Shown here piece after piece: positions 1 to 8,591 of a DNA stretch of 64,000 bases. Where the stretch lies: assembly GCA_017940005.1 (NCBI GenBank), contig JAGAZO010000009.1, positions 124,001 through 188,000 of the forward strand. Direction: 5' to 3'. A model generated the notes under the pieces. That model was not told the DNA's origin and did not search any database. It worked only from the letters and a program-made list of their open reading frames with translations. The first letter of the stretch is position 1, and every line of letters begins with the position of its first letter. The position numbers and the translations under genes are program-made. The DNA is from Treponema sp. (GTDB lineage Bacteria; Spirochaetota; Spirochaetia; Treponematales; Treponemataceae).

Positions 1-890
1 CTGATTTCCTGCGGCGTACGTATGCCAGCAACAACATCTTCTCCTTGTGCATTTACAAGATATTCACCCATAAATACATTTTCGCCAGTGGCAGGATCAC
101 GACTGAAGCACACGCCTGTGCCAGAATCGTTACCCATGTTTCCAAAAACCATCGCCATGACAGTTACAGCAGTGCCTTTTAGTCCTTTAATATTATTAAG
201 TTCACGATATTTAATTGCTCTGTCGTTCATCCATGACCCAAAGACAGCATTAATTGCATGCCACATTTGTTTATCTGGTTCTTGTGGGAAATCTGTATTT
301 GTTGTTTGTTTATACAAAGCTTTGTAGCTTGCGACAATTTCTTGAAGTTCCGATGTATCAAGTTCGTTATCAAGCTTTTTGCCTTTTTGCGCTTTTGCAT
401 TGGAAAGAATTTTTTCAAATTCTTCATGCGGAACGCCCATTGCAACATCGCCAAACATCTGGATAAAACGGCGATATGCATCCCATGCAAAACGAGGATT
501 ATTTGTTTTTTTTGCAAGACCGAGCACAGATTTATCATTGAGTCCAAGATTAAGAATTGTGTCCATCATGCCGGGCATTGACAGCGCTGCTCCGGAACGT
601 ACGGAAACAAGCAGTGGATCTTCCGGGTCTCCGAGCTTTTTTCCAAACGCGCGTTCGAGTTTTGCAAGATTTGTTGCAACATCAGCATATAGTTCTTCAG
701 GATATTTTCTATTGTTGTCGTAGAACATTTTGCAAACATCTGTAGAAATTGTGAATCCCGGAGGGACCGGAACACCAATATTTGTCATTTCGGCAAGATT
801 CGCGCCTTTGCCGCCGAGCTCTGCACGCATATCGGCATTGCCTTCTGCTTTTCCTTTTCCGAAAAAGTAAACGAGTTTTGTTTTTGCCAT
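1..890 (-). CDS. ppdK: Pyruvate phosphate dikinase, N-terminal part (runs off window)
   Basis: Reading leftward from the ATG at 890, about 296 residues are visible: [18 protein letters not shown], then the nucleotide-grasp segment [11 protein letters not shown] near residue 28 and [12 protein letters not shown] near 42, followed by [20 protein letters not shown]. These are classical motifs of the ATP-binding domain of PPDK (EC 2.7.9.1), which interconverts pyruvate, ATP and phosphate with PEP, AMP and pyrophosphate. The central phosphohistidine and C-terminal PEP domains lie beyond the left edge. A GGAG ribosome site sits 7 bases before the ATG and a strong promoter lies upstream. In anaerobic spirochaetes the enzyme usually works in glycolysis with pyrophosphate; that role here is inference. 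Confidence 0.95.
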   Translation of the reverse strand, partial: MAKTKLVYFFGKGKAEGNADMRAELGGKGANLAEMTNIGVPVPPGFTISTDVCKMFYDNNRKYPEELYADVATNLAKLERAFGKKLGDPEDPLLVSVRSGAALSMPGMMDTILNLGLNDKSVLGLAKKTNNPRFAWDAYRRFIQMFGDVAMGVPHEEFEKILSNAKAQKGKKLDNELDTSELQEIVASYKALYKQTTNTDFPQEPDKQMWHAINAVFGSWMNDRAIKYRELNNIKGLKGTAVTVMAMVFGNMGNDSGTGVCFSRDPATGENVFMGEYLVNAQGEDVVAGIRTPQEI

Positions 891-935
891 TTGATAACTC
901 CATGTATGGATATGAGATTAAGATATGTTGAGAAA

Positions 936-964
936 ATAATACTCTGAAATTGTACCGCTGTCAA
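936..964 (-). promoter_or_regulatory. Sigma-70 type promoter of ppdK
   Basis: On the minus strand TTGACA (959-964) and TATTAT (936-941) are separated by exactly 17 bases. They lie about 45 bases before the ppdK ATG, leaving a short leader with a GGAG ribosome site. Confidence 0.75.
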
Positions 965-988
965 TGAGACGAGAAATGCGCCGTCACT

Positions 989-2164
989 TTATTTTGCCAT
1001 TTTGTAGATTGCAAGCATCTCCGCTTCATGCAACACTTTTGCAGAACCTATTTTTCCGCCTGTTGCGATTGCACATTTTTGCGCCAAAAGCGCGAATTCC
1101 TCCTCTGTGGGCGACACGTCAAGCTCGCGCAGATTTGTGGGCATATGTATGTCGCGGAAAAACGCTTCCATCGCTTCAATGCCTTTGAGCGCGGTGCTTT
1201 CCACCGTGTCGTCTGCAATGCCCATGACATTCACCGCAAATTGATGAAACCGCGACAAACAGTCTTTATACACGTAGCGCGCCCAGCTTCCCCATATGGC
1301 AGCAAGCCCCGCACCGTGCGCCACATCGTACAGTCCGCTCAACTCATGCTCAAGACGATGACACGCCCAATCGCCGCCGTCGTTGCCGCAGCCAGTCAAT
1401 CCATTGTGCGAAAGGCTTCCCGCCCACATGATTTCCGCGCGCGCTTCATAATTGTTCGGCTCATCGCGCAGCACTTTTGCGTATTTCATCACGGTGCGCA
1501 AAAGCGCCTCCGCAACGCTGTCTGTGATTTCCATGTTGCCGCCATTCGTAAAGTAACGCTCCATCGTATGCATGAGAATATCAGTGCAGCCGCATGCAGT
1601 TTGATAATCGGGCAACGTCATCGTCAGTTCAGGATTCATCACTGCGAATTTCGGGCGGCAAAAATCAGTGTTGCATCCGCGCTTCTTTTGTCCGTCGTCA
1701 CGAGTGATCACGGAGCTGTTGCTCATCTCGCTGCCAGAAGCTGCAATCGTGAGCACAACGCCGAGCGGCGCACAAGCTACAGGCACGCGCGTATGCTCAT
1801 AAAAATCCCATACGTCGCCGTCGTTTGCAAGCCCGTAGCCAATCGCTTTTGCAGAATCGATTGCGCTGCCGCCGCCAACCGCGAGAATAAAATCAACGCC
1901 TTCTTTTTTTGCAAGTTCAATGCCTTTGTACACGAGCGACAAACGCGGATTCGGCATTGCTCCACCAAGCTCAACATACACGATATGCTTTTCATCGAGC
2001 GATTTTTTTATGCGGTCAAGCAAACCTGACCGCACAACGCTGCCTGTGCCATAGTGGAGCAGCGCTTTCTTGCATTTTTGCTCAGCAACAAGCTCCCCCA
2101 CCTGCATCTCAGCTCCTTTTCCAAATACAACTTTTGTCGGTGTAAAATATGAAAAATTAAACAT
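989..2164 (-). CDS. Iron-containing alcohol dehydrogenase (butanol dehydrogenase BdhA-like)
   Basis: The protein of about 391 residues begins MFNFSYFTPTKVVFGKG, typical of group III metal-dependent alcohol dehydrogenases. It has the NAD(P)-binding GGGSAIDSAKAIGYG near residue 95 and histidine-rich metal-binding segments (DILMHTMERYF, HRLEHELSGLYDVAHGAGLA). It would reduce aldehydes to alcohols in fermentation using an iron-bound active site. An in-frame extension to 2188 exists, but the start at 2164 is preferred because GAGGTG lies just upstream and the family sequence begins there. It is transcribed leftward from its own promoter at 2191-2219, convergent with nothing nearby. Cofactor (NADH or NADPH) and substrate cannot be read from the sequence. 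Confidence 0.92.
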   Translation of the reverse strand: MFNFSYFTPTKVVFGKGAEMQVGELVAEQKCKKALLHYGTGSVVRSGLLDRIKKSLDEKHIVYVELGGAMPNPRLSLVYKGIELAKKEGVDFILAVGGGSAIDSAKAIGYGLANDGDVWDFYEHTRVPVACAPLGVVLTIAASGSEMSNSSVITRDDGQKKRGCNTDFCRPKFAVMNPELTMTLPDYQTACGCTDILMHTMERYFTNGGNMEITDSVAEALLRTVMKYAKVLRDEPNNYEARAEIMWAGSLSHNGLTGCGNDGGDWACHRLEHELSGLYDVAHGAGLAAIWGSWARYVYKDCLSRFHQFAVNVMGIADDTVESTALKGIEAMEAFFRDIHMPTNLRELDVSPTEEEFALLAQKCAIATGGKIGSAKVLHEAEMLAIYKMAK

Positions 2165-2190
2165 AAGGCACCTCGCATATTTTTGCAATT

Positions 2191-2219
2191 AGTATATAGT
2201 GATTTTTGCAATAATACAA
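2191..2219 (-). promoter_or_regulatory. Promoter of the iron alcohol dehydrogenase
   Basis: On the minus strand TTGTAT (2214-2219) and TATACT (2191-2196) are separated by 17 bases. The -10 box ends 27 bases before the chosen ATG at 2164. Confidence 0.6.
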
Positions 2220-2330
2220 GTAAACTGATAGCATGGAACAGCGCGTTAACATTATACTCACTTCAGAGTCCCAGAAGAATAAAGAAAGCATTCAATTCGT
2301 CGCTTATGCAATCGTCGTACATTTCACTGC

Positions 2331-3362
2331 TCACAACGAGCTTGTTGATTCATTGAGCAACTGTGCAAGCGCATTTTCATATGTAGCAATAACATTGTCA
2401 CACCACGTATCAAATGCTTTGTCCTCTGCATGACATTCTTCGTGTTGCAGCACATAGCGCACTGATGCACGTAAACCTTCTGCCATTGACACATGCGCAC
2501 AAAAATCCGGTACAAGCTGTTTGAGTTTCGTCGTGTCGAACACAACAGTACGAGATTTATCGCCGAGTAGATTTCCTTCAAGTGAATACTGCGTTCCAAC
2601 TTTTGCCAAAAAATCAGATGCAATGTGTACTGCATTCAGCTTTACGCCAAGCGCAGCTGCAATCGTCTCGTAAATCATATCCCACGTCATGCTTTCGTTG
2701 CCCACAATGTGCACTGCCTGTCCGAGCGCATGTGGATTCCCGATGAGTCTCACGAACGCGCGTGCAAAATCGCTGGAGTGCGTGAGCGTCCACAATGTTG
2801 CGCCGTCTCCTGGTATGATGATTTTTTTGCCGTCGAGCATTCGCTGCAATACTTGCCATGAACCGTATGTACCATGTACAGCAACTGGTACTTTGTATTC
2901 ATTATATGTATGGCTCGGACGCACAATTGTTACAGGAAAATTTTCCGTGCGATATTTTTCCATAAGAAAATCTTCGCATGCAATTTTATTTCGTGAGTAT
3001 TCCCAAAACGGATTTACAAGCGGCGTACTTTCTGATACACGGTAATCAACTGGAGGTTTTTGATACGCGGAAGCGGAACTTATAAAAAAATACTGCTTTG
3101 TTTTTTCTACAAACAGTTTGTAATCGCGCACCACATCTTCACGGGTGTATGCAACAAAATCGGCTACAGCATCAAACTGTAATGACGCAATTTTTTGTGC
3201 CACTGCACTTTCGTCGTGAATATCGCATGTGATATATTGCGCATCTGCAAATATGTTTTTGCTTCCACGATTTAATAAATACAACTCATGATTTTGTGCT
3301 AAAAGTAATTTTGAAATAGCGGTACTTATTGTTCCTGTGCCGCCGATTAAAAGAATTTTCAT
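2331..3362 (-). CDS. NAD-dependent epimerase/dehydratase family protein (atypical SDR)
   Basis: The 343-residue protein starts MKILLIGGTGTISTAISKLL, a Rossmann nucleotide-binding loop (GGTGxIS) at residues 7-13. An extended-SDR body follows, with an active-site-like YxxxK replaced by EYSRNKIACE near residue 125. The C-terminal half resembles substrate domains of the NAD-epimerase family. AAGGAG precedes the ATG. Relatives are often annotated as NAD-dependent epimerases or isoflavone-reductase-like proteins; the substrate is unknown. It stands alone between the alcohol dehydrogenase and a rightward MFS gene. Confidence 0.85.
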   Translation of the reverse strand: MKILLIGGTGTISTAISKLLLAQNHELYLLNRGSKNIFADAQYITCDIHDESAVAQKIASLQFDAVADFVAYTREDVVRDYKLFVEKTKQYFFISSASAYQKPPVDYRVSESTPLVNPFWEYSRNKIACEDFLMEKYRTENFPVTIVRPSHTYNEYKVPVAVHGTYGSWQVLQRMLDGKKIIIPGDGATLWTLTHSSDFARAFVRLIGNPHALGQAVHIVGNESMTWDMIYETIAAALGVKLNAVHIASDFLAKVGTQYSLEGNLLGDKSRTVVFDTTKLKQLVPDFCAHVSMAEGLRASVRYVLQHEECHAEDKAFDTWCDNVIATYENALAQLLNESTSSL

Positions 3363-3507
3363 GCATTTCTCCTTATTCTATAATGTGATTGCCTGCTGCT
3401 CATAACTATACAGTGCGTGCAGAAAAATTGCTATTGATGCATCGTCGCTTGCACAATTAAGCGAAACAACAATTTTACTGCTTGCTGCGAGATTGATGAT
3501 TTTTTGC

Positions 3508-3536
3508 TTGCGCCGCTTTTTCTCGTGTGATATACT
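3508..3536 (+). promoter_or_regulatory. Promoter of the MFS gene, apparently leaderless
   Basis: TTGCGC (3508-3513) and TATACT (3531-3536) are separated by 17 bases. The ATG is at 3543, so transcription would start at or next to the A of the start codon. No Shine-Dalgarno sequence is visible. Confidence 0.55.
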
Positions 3537-3542
3537 TGCCGC

Positions 3543-4841
3543 ATGATTCAAATACTGCTCGTCGTCATATACATTGCATTTATCAGTCTCGGATTGCCCG
3601 ATTCGCTGCTCGGCTCCGCGTGGCCTGCAATGCATCTCCAGTTCAATGTGCCTGTTTCCTATGCGGGAATCATCTCCATGATTATTGCGCTCGGTACAGT
3701 ATTCTCCAGTTTACAGAGCGACCGCCTTACAAAAAAATGGGGCACAGGCGTTGTGACAGCAGCAAGTGTCGCGCTGACAGCCGCAGCACTGTTAGGGTTT
3801 TCAGCAAGTCATTCATTTACACATCTCGTGCTATGGGCAATTCCTTATGGACTTGGTGCTGGCAGCATAGACGCGTCGCTCAATAATTACGTTGCCATTC
3901 ACTACAAAAGCCGCCACATGAGCTGGCTTCACTGCATGTGGGGCGTTGGCGCGTCAGTCGGACCATACATAATGGGATATGCGCTTGCACTCGGCAAACA
4001 ATGGAATGCAGGGTATCAATATGTCGGCATACTGCAAGTTGCGCTTACTGCAATTTTACTGTTTAGTTTGCCGCTTTGGAAAAAGAGCGCAGGAGAGGCA
4101 GCTCGTGCGCATGCCAATGCAAATGGTGCGAATGAAAACTATAGCGTGAGCACTGTTGACGCAGACAGTACTGCTGACACAAGCAATGGCATAGCAGCAG
4201 ACAACAGGCAACAGAGCCGCGTACCGCAACCACAAGCGCTGTCGCTCAAAGAAATTGGCAATTTACCTGGCGCAAAAGCAGTGATGGTCATGTTCTTTTG
4301 TTACTGCGCGCTTGAGCAGACAACAGGATTGTGGGCAAGCAGTTTTTTAGTGAGTGCGGGATTCAGCATAGAAACGGCAACTCGCTTTGCAAGCTTGTTT
4401 TTTATCGGCATAACAGCAGGACGCGCAATAAGCGGCTTCATCACCTTTAAGCTGAACGACCGCCACATGATTCATCTGGGGCAGCTCATTATCTGCGTGG
4501 GAATTATCCTGCTGCTGATAAAAGCAAACAGTACCCAACTTGCAGGATTTATCTGCATTGGGCTTGGATGCGCGCCGATTTATCCGAGTATCATTCACGC
4601 AACGCCGCACTATTTTGGTGCAGACAAATCACAAGCAGTAATCGGCGTGCAAATGGCAAGCGCATATGTAGGCACCTGTTCAATGCCGCCGCTGTTTGGC
4701 GTTCTTGCGCAAAAAATAAGCCTCTCGCTGTTGCCAATTTTTTTAGCGATTTTGCTTGTGCTTATGGTTGTCATGCATAAACAGCTGGATGCGCAAACGC
4801 GCCACGAACCACAATCTCCTGGTACAGGCAGTAATTCGTGA
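3543..4841 (+). CDS. Major facilitator superfamily transporter
   Basis: The 432-residue protein has about twelve hydrophobic segments, starting with LLVVIYIAFISLGLPDSLLG. A motif-A-like loop SLQSDRLTKKWG lies between the second and third segments. A long hydrophilic, Ala/Asn-rich central loop (residues about 185-235) separates the two six-helix halves. The GLPDSLLGSAWPAM start resembles the sugar/fucose-type MFS group, but the substrate cannot be assigned. It is single-gene and divergent from the epimerase-like gene. The start follows the -10 box by only six bases, so the mRNA may be leaderless. Confidence 0.88.
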   Translation: MIQILLVVIYIAFISLGLPDSLLGSAWPAMHLQFNVPVSYAGIISMIIALGTVFSSLQSDRLTKKWGTGVVTAASVALTAAALLGFSASHSFTHLVLWAIPYGLGAGSIDASLNNYVAIHYKSRHMSWLHCMWGVGASVGPYIMGYALALGKQWNAGYQYVGILQVALTAILLFSLPLWKKSAGEAARAHANANGANENYSVSTVDADSTADTSNGIAADNRQQSRVPQPQALSLKEIGNLPGAKAVMVMFFCYCALEQTTGLWASSFLVSAGFSIETATRFASLFFIGITAGRAISGFITFKLNDRHMIHLGQLIICVGIILLLIKANSTQLAGFICIGLGCAPIYPSIIHATPHYFGADKSQAVIGVQMASAYVGTCSMPPLFGVLAQKISLSLLPIFLAILLVLMVVMHKQLDAQTRHEPQSPGTGSNS

Positions 4842-4910
4842 CGCGTCATTTCCCAAAATTACAAATTAAAAACACCGCATTACGTTAGCGGCACATTTAG
4901 CTGTGAATGC

Positions 4911-5522
4911 CTAATTGCGGCGCACGTTGTTGATTGAATACGTTGCGTTTACGCCAAACTCAGGTGCGTCTACCGTGTAGCCTGCATATTCGCCAGCTGT
5001 GTATTGTCCCATGCCGCCAACGTTGTAAATTTTTGACATGTCCCAACCGCGCGCTTCAAGAATCTGCATGCACATTGCAACGCGAGCGCCGCTCTGGCAC
5101 ATCAAGAAAACAGTTTTGTCCTTTGGAATGAGCACTTCGAGCAACTCGTCAGATTCCTCGTATACAGGAACTGGTTCTGTTGGTGTGCCGCCATACAGCT
5201 GCACTTTCGATGAGTCGGTGTTCGCGTCCGCATTGTAAATATACGCAAAAAACGGAACGCATTCAAAATTGCGCAAGTGCTTTTTCTGATAGTCGCCAAA
5301 ATCGCGCAAGTCAATGTAGAACACGTCGTCGCGTCCAAAATAGTCGAACAAGTTCGACACGTTGATTGACGAAGCGGCGGCGGCAAACGGATTGTCTTTT
5401 GCTTCTGCTTTTGACATATCCGTAGGAGCGGGGAGCGCTTTTTGCGCAGGGGCAGCCGTGTTGTTTGCAGCACAGCTCACAAACATAACAACCGCGGCAA
5501 ATACGATTGCAAATTTTTTCAT
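4911..5522 (-). CDS. Rhodanese-domain lipoprotein
   Basis: Residues 1-17 form a lipoprotein signal (MKKFAIVFAAVVMFVSC, lipid-attachment Cys 17). The mature part holds one rhodanese domain with the catalytic loop CQSGAR near residue 142, so the transferase cysteine is present. The protein should sit in the periplasm on a membrane anchor and handle sulfane sulfur or act as a thiol-transfer module. It lies 37 bases downstream of the FMN-binding lipoprotein on the same strand, so the two form an operon of exported redox proteins. A GGAGG site precedes the ATG. Confidence 0.88.
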   Translation of the reverse strand: MKKFAIVFAAVVMFVSCAANNTAAPAQKALPAPTDMSKAEAKDNPFAAAASSINVSNLFDYFGRDDVFYIDLRDFGDYQKKHLRNFECVPFFAYIYNADANTDSSKVQLYGGTPTEPVPVYEESDELLEVLIPKDKTVFLMCQSGARVAMCMQILEARGWDMSKIYNVGGMGQYTAGEYAGYTVDAPEFGVNATYSINNVRRN

Positions 5523-5559
5523 AGAAAATCCTCCATACTATGAAAATCATTAGTTATTT

Positions 5560-6531
5560 TTACGCTTTATTTTCAGCGAAAAATTCATCTGTCGCGTGAT
5601 AATCGAACAGCGCGTTGAGCATGCGAATCATGTTGTTCGTAGACACTGACGAGCCGGTGAAGCTGTCCACGCGGTACGACGCTCTGCCTTCGCCCGCACT
5701 GTAATCTTCGGGCGCAATATCGTCAGACGTACTGAGCGTGCGAATATAGCGGCATTCTTTATTAATAAAGAACGGAATGTACTCGCGTTTGAAATCTTCA
5801 TATGTTGCACCAGCAGGCGTAGGATTTGAGTCGCCCCAGAAACCTGCAAGATAGTTTCCGTCGGCATCGTAGTCGAATGACATATATCGTATTGCAGAAT
5901 CTTCAATATTGCCGCTTCGTGGCAGCGTCATTTCCACATACGCAGTTGACCAATAGTTCACTTCTGCGCTGCGGCATGTGCACGACAAATACGTCACCTG
6001 ATATTTGATGAAGTTGCGCGACTTGTATTTAAAGTTGACGAACGCATAAAAATCGTGTTCTTCTCGCGGTCCGTTTATATGCTTGACAGGAATCACCGCC
6101 ACAACATTTGCAATGCTGCCCGCGCCCATGTCCGCGCTTTCATTCAAATACTTGTTGATGCTTTCAAGCGTGATTGTGCCGCTGGCATCGTCGCACGGAT
6201 TTACAGAAGCGAGAAGCCCCGCCTGCTGCATGGCATCTTTCGCCGCTTTTTTGATTGCGGTGGACGTAATCGTTGCACCTGCAATAACGTCAACTTCCGA
6301 CGATTGCGCTTTCAAAATGGCATCGGGCAACAACTCTACAGCTTTTCCGCCAATGCCAGGCGTTTCTTTGTCTCCCGTGATTTTTACCGCAGTGATTTTA
6401 TTGCCACTCACGGTGAGTTCTACTGCAACATCTCCGCCATATCCTTTTGTTGTTGCGGTATACGTTTTGCCGCCGCAACCAACAACCAGCAACGCTATAA
6501 GACAAACAGCCGCCCATATCGCGTTTTTCAT
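5560..6531 (-). CDS. FMN-binding domain lipoprotein
   Basis: The 323-residue protein has a lipoprotein signal (MKNAIWAAVCLIALLVVGC, Cys 19). An FMN-binding domain of the RnfG/NqrC type follows, from the GYGGDVAVELTVSGNKIT strand to DVIAGATITSTAI near residue 85. In this family a Thr in a (S/T)GAT motif carries FMN by a phosphoester bond made by ApbE; here the motif reads AGAT, which keeps the Thr but changes the preceding residue. The C-terminal 190 residues are unassigned but hold another FTGSSVST segment. It is the first gene of an operon with the rhodanese lipoprotein. No ApbE gene is in the window. A role in periplasmic electron transfer is inference. Confidence 0.85.
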   Translation of the reverse strand: MKNAIWAAVCLIALLVVGCGGKTYTATTKGYGGDVAVELTVSGNKITAVKITGDKETPGIGGKAVELLPDAILKAQSSEVDVIAGATITSTAIKKAAKDAMQQAGLLASVNPCDDASGTITLESINKYLNESADMGAGSIANVVAVIPVKHINGPREEHDFYAFVNFKYKSRNFIKYQVTYLSCTCRSAEVNYWSTAYVEMTLPRSGNIEDSAIRYMSFDYDADGNYLAGFWGDSNPTPAGATYEDFKREYIPFFINKECRYIRTLSTSDDIAPEDYSAGEGRASYRVDSFTGSSVSTNNMIRMLNALFDYHATDEFFAENKA

Positions 6532-6729
6532 AGTGCCAACCCCTTAAAACTCGGCGGCATGCAAAGCTCCGTTGTAAATTGCCGCTTTGTTTTTTGTATT
6601 TGGTATATTTTCTGTAAGGATTTCACCTTTTCTCCGCTTGTTTGCATTATACACGCGTGTGCGCATTCTGTCTATAGTACGACCGTTTGCAGATGTTCAC
6701 CGCCAGAATACACATCAGATAGCGCCGTA

Positions 6730-6758
6730 AAACAAAAAAGCGGAGCAATCTGCTCCGC
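6730..6758 (-). terminator. Intrinsic terminator downstream of the 214-aa exported protein gene
   Basis: Arms GCGGAGCA (6740-6747) and TGCTCCGC (6751-6758) pair perfectly around a 3-base loop. On the minus strand the hairpin is followed by a T-run (6730-6739). The rest of the gap 6532-6924 shows no gene. Confidence 0.75.
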
Positions 6759-6924
6759 CATGCAATCATCTGTGCAAACAAGCAATGCAAATCACCAACC
6801 TCGCCGCAGGGCGTCGGAGTATATGGCAGTCGCGCGAACGACTAGTGAAACAACCTCTTCACAGTATGTAATACATAAAACCCTCCGCACGAATCAATCA
6901 TTTGCAAAGATTCCCACAGAGAAA

Positions 6925-7569
6925 TCACTTTTTCGGCTGCAACGTACCTTTTGCGGTGAGAATGCCGTTCTTGTACGATGTCTTCAGCGTGCCCGTGTAA
7001 ACTATTTCCTCGCTTTCTGCTACATCTTTTGCAAACGGGATTTTGCTCCAGTCGACGTTGTTCATGTCTGCTCTGTCGCCGCCGGCTTTTACGTATTCCG
7101 GCTTGAGCATGTATTTTCCGCCAATGTTATCGCACGCAGGCGCAATCTGGAAGCTGCTTTCCGTACTCAAGTTGCCTTTTGCATCCGTTGTGATTTTATA
7201 CGCGTTTGCATTGTGAATAAAATTAATCGTGAGCATTTTGCCGTCTGCGTTGAGTGTGAACGCTTCATACCCCGCGCGCTCACGTGACGAAACCGCATAC
7301 AGCATAAGCCCGCGCAATCCCGTGGGAATCATTTTTTTCCTGTTCTCGTCACGCCATTTGAACATCGACGTTGACTTTTCTCGTGATGCGCCAGTTACCG
7401 CATCATACGAATCTTTTACTGTCTTGCCGTCCTGCGTCCAGGTGAAGTAATGCATTCCGTCATCATTGAGAACATTAAAGCGATAATCAAACGTTATCTT
7501 TTGTGCAAACGCAGCAAAACCAGTTGTGAACAATACAGCCATCGCTGTAAAAATTACTCTTTTTTTCAT
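6925..7569 (-). CDS. Exported protein of unknown function, with a DAVTGAS motif
   Basis: The 214-residue protein has a Sec signal peptide (MKKRVIFTAMAVLFTTGFAAFAQ) and a soluble, beta-rich remainder. I do not recognise a named family. Residues around 57-63 read DAVTGAS, close to the D-x-(S/T)-G-A-T flavinylation motif of FMN-binding domains, but with Ser in place of the acceptor Thr. Because an FMN-binding lipoprotein lies just downstream on the same strand, a degenerate relative of that fold is possible but unproven. GGAGG precedes the ATG, and a terminator follows at 6730-6758, so it is probably transcribed alone. Confidence 0.75.
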   Translation of the reverse strand: MKKRVIFTAMAVLFTTGFAAFAQKITFDYRFNVLNDDGMHYFTWTQDGKTVKDSYDAVTGASREKSTSMFKWRDENRKKMIPTGLRGLMLYAVSSRERAGYEAFTLNADGKMLTINFIHNANAYKITTDAKGNLSTESSFQIAPACDNIGGKYMLKPEYVKAGGDRADMNNVDWSKIPFAKDVAESEEIVYTGTLKTSYKNGILTAKGTLQPKK

Positions 7570-7757
7570 AATTTACCTCCAAAATAGGATATACGTAATC
7601 TTGACAAATTACATTCAAAAAGTCAATGTTTGATTATAGCAAAATTGCACAATATTTGTTAAAATCATGAAAAATAAAAATAATGTAAAACGCAAATATA
7701 AACAAACGGTAACAAATAACGGCGCACTATACGACGCACATTTTAGGAGGCAATCGC

Positions 7758-8591
7758 ATGGACAATCTCATGCAAAAACTTACAGAAGCAAAAGCGTATA
7801 TTGTTTCTCATACAGATGGGAAAAATGCAGACATCGGGCTTGTGCTCGGAAGCGGGCTTGGAGAGCTTGCCGAAAAAGTAGATGAGCGTGTTGTCATTCC
7901 GTATGCGGCAATTCCGCACTTTCCCGTGTCTACTGTAGCGGGACACAAAGGCTGCCTCGTGATTGGAACGCTTGAAGGCAAGCGCGTCGTGTGCATGCAG
8001 GGACGCTTTCATTTTTACGAAGGCTACAGCATGGATCAAATCGTGTTTCCTATCCAGATAATGCGCTTGCTCGGTGCGCAAAATCTCATCCTCACAAATG
8101 CGGCAGGCTGCGTAAACACAGCGTGGAACGCGGGCGACCTCATGATTATAAGCGACCACATCAAGCTCGTTGCAGAAAGCCCCATGCGCGGCGCAAACGC
8201 TGACGAACTCGGTGAGCGATTTTTTGACATGAGCTGCACGTATGACAAGGAGCTGCAGCAGCTCGCACTCGATTGCGGGAAAGCGCTCGGCATACAGCTG
8301 CGACAGGGCGTGTATCAGTATTTTACGGGGCCGCAGTATGAAACGCCTGCCGAAGTGCGTTTTGCGCGCATGTGCGGTGCAGATGCTGTCGGCATGTCTA
8401 CCGTGCCAGAAGCGATTGCGGCGAGCCACATGCACATGCATACGCTCGGCATTTCAAGCCTTACAAACATGGCGGCGGGCATTCTCGACACACCGCTTAA
8501 TCACAAGGAAGTGCTCGAAGCAAGCGAAAAAGGAAAAGCACATTTCACTGTGCTCATACGGAATATTGTGCAACGCATGAACGCGTCATAA
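7758..8591 (+). CDS. punA: Purine nucleoside phosphorylase (trimeric PNP type)
   Basis: The 277-residue protein matches the trimeric PNP family throughout. It has the phosphate-binding GLVLGSGLGELAE near residue 28, the QGRFHFYEGYS segment near 82, LTNAAGCVNTAW near 113, GPQYETPAEVR near 190 and the purine-binding DAVGMSTVPEAIAA near 208. It phosphorolyses purine nucleosides to base and ribose 1-phosphate in salvage. The start is fixed by AGGAGG nine bases upstream. Its last six bases overlap the 3' end of the convergent permease gene. Confidence 0.95.
   Translation: MDNLMQKLTEAKAYIVSHTDGKNADIGLVLGSGLGELAEKVDERVVIPYAAIPHFPVSTVAGHKGCLVIGTLEGKRVVCMQGRFHFYEGYSMDQIVFPIQIMRLLGAQNLILTNAAGCVNTAWNAGDLMIISDHIKLVAESPMRGANADELGERFFDMSCTYDKELQQLALDCGKALGIQLRQGVYQYFTGPQYETPAEVRFARMCGADAVGMSTVPEAIAASHMHMHTLGISSLTNMAAGILDTPLNHKEVLEASEKGKAHFTVLIRNIVQRMNAS

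Noticed and set aside
1028-2029. 333-residue rightward frame over the alcohol dehydrogenase
   Set aside because: It is antisense to a clear dehydrogenase gene and has no recognisable domain.
6055-7287. 410-residue rightward frame
   Set aside because: It is antisense to two good leftward genes with signals and motifs, is Cys/Arg-rich and lacks a family.
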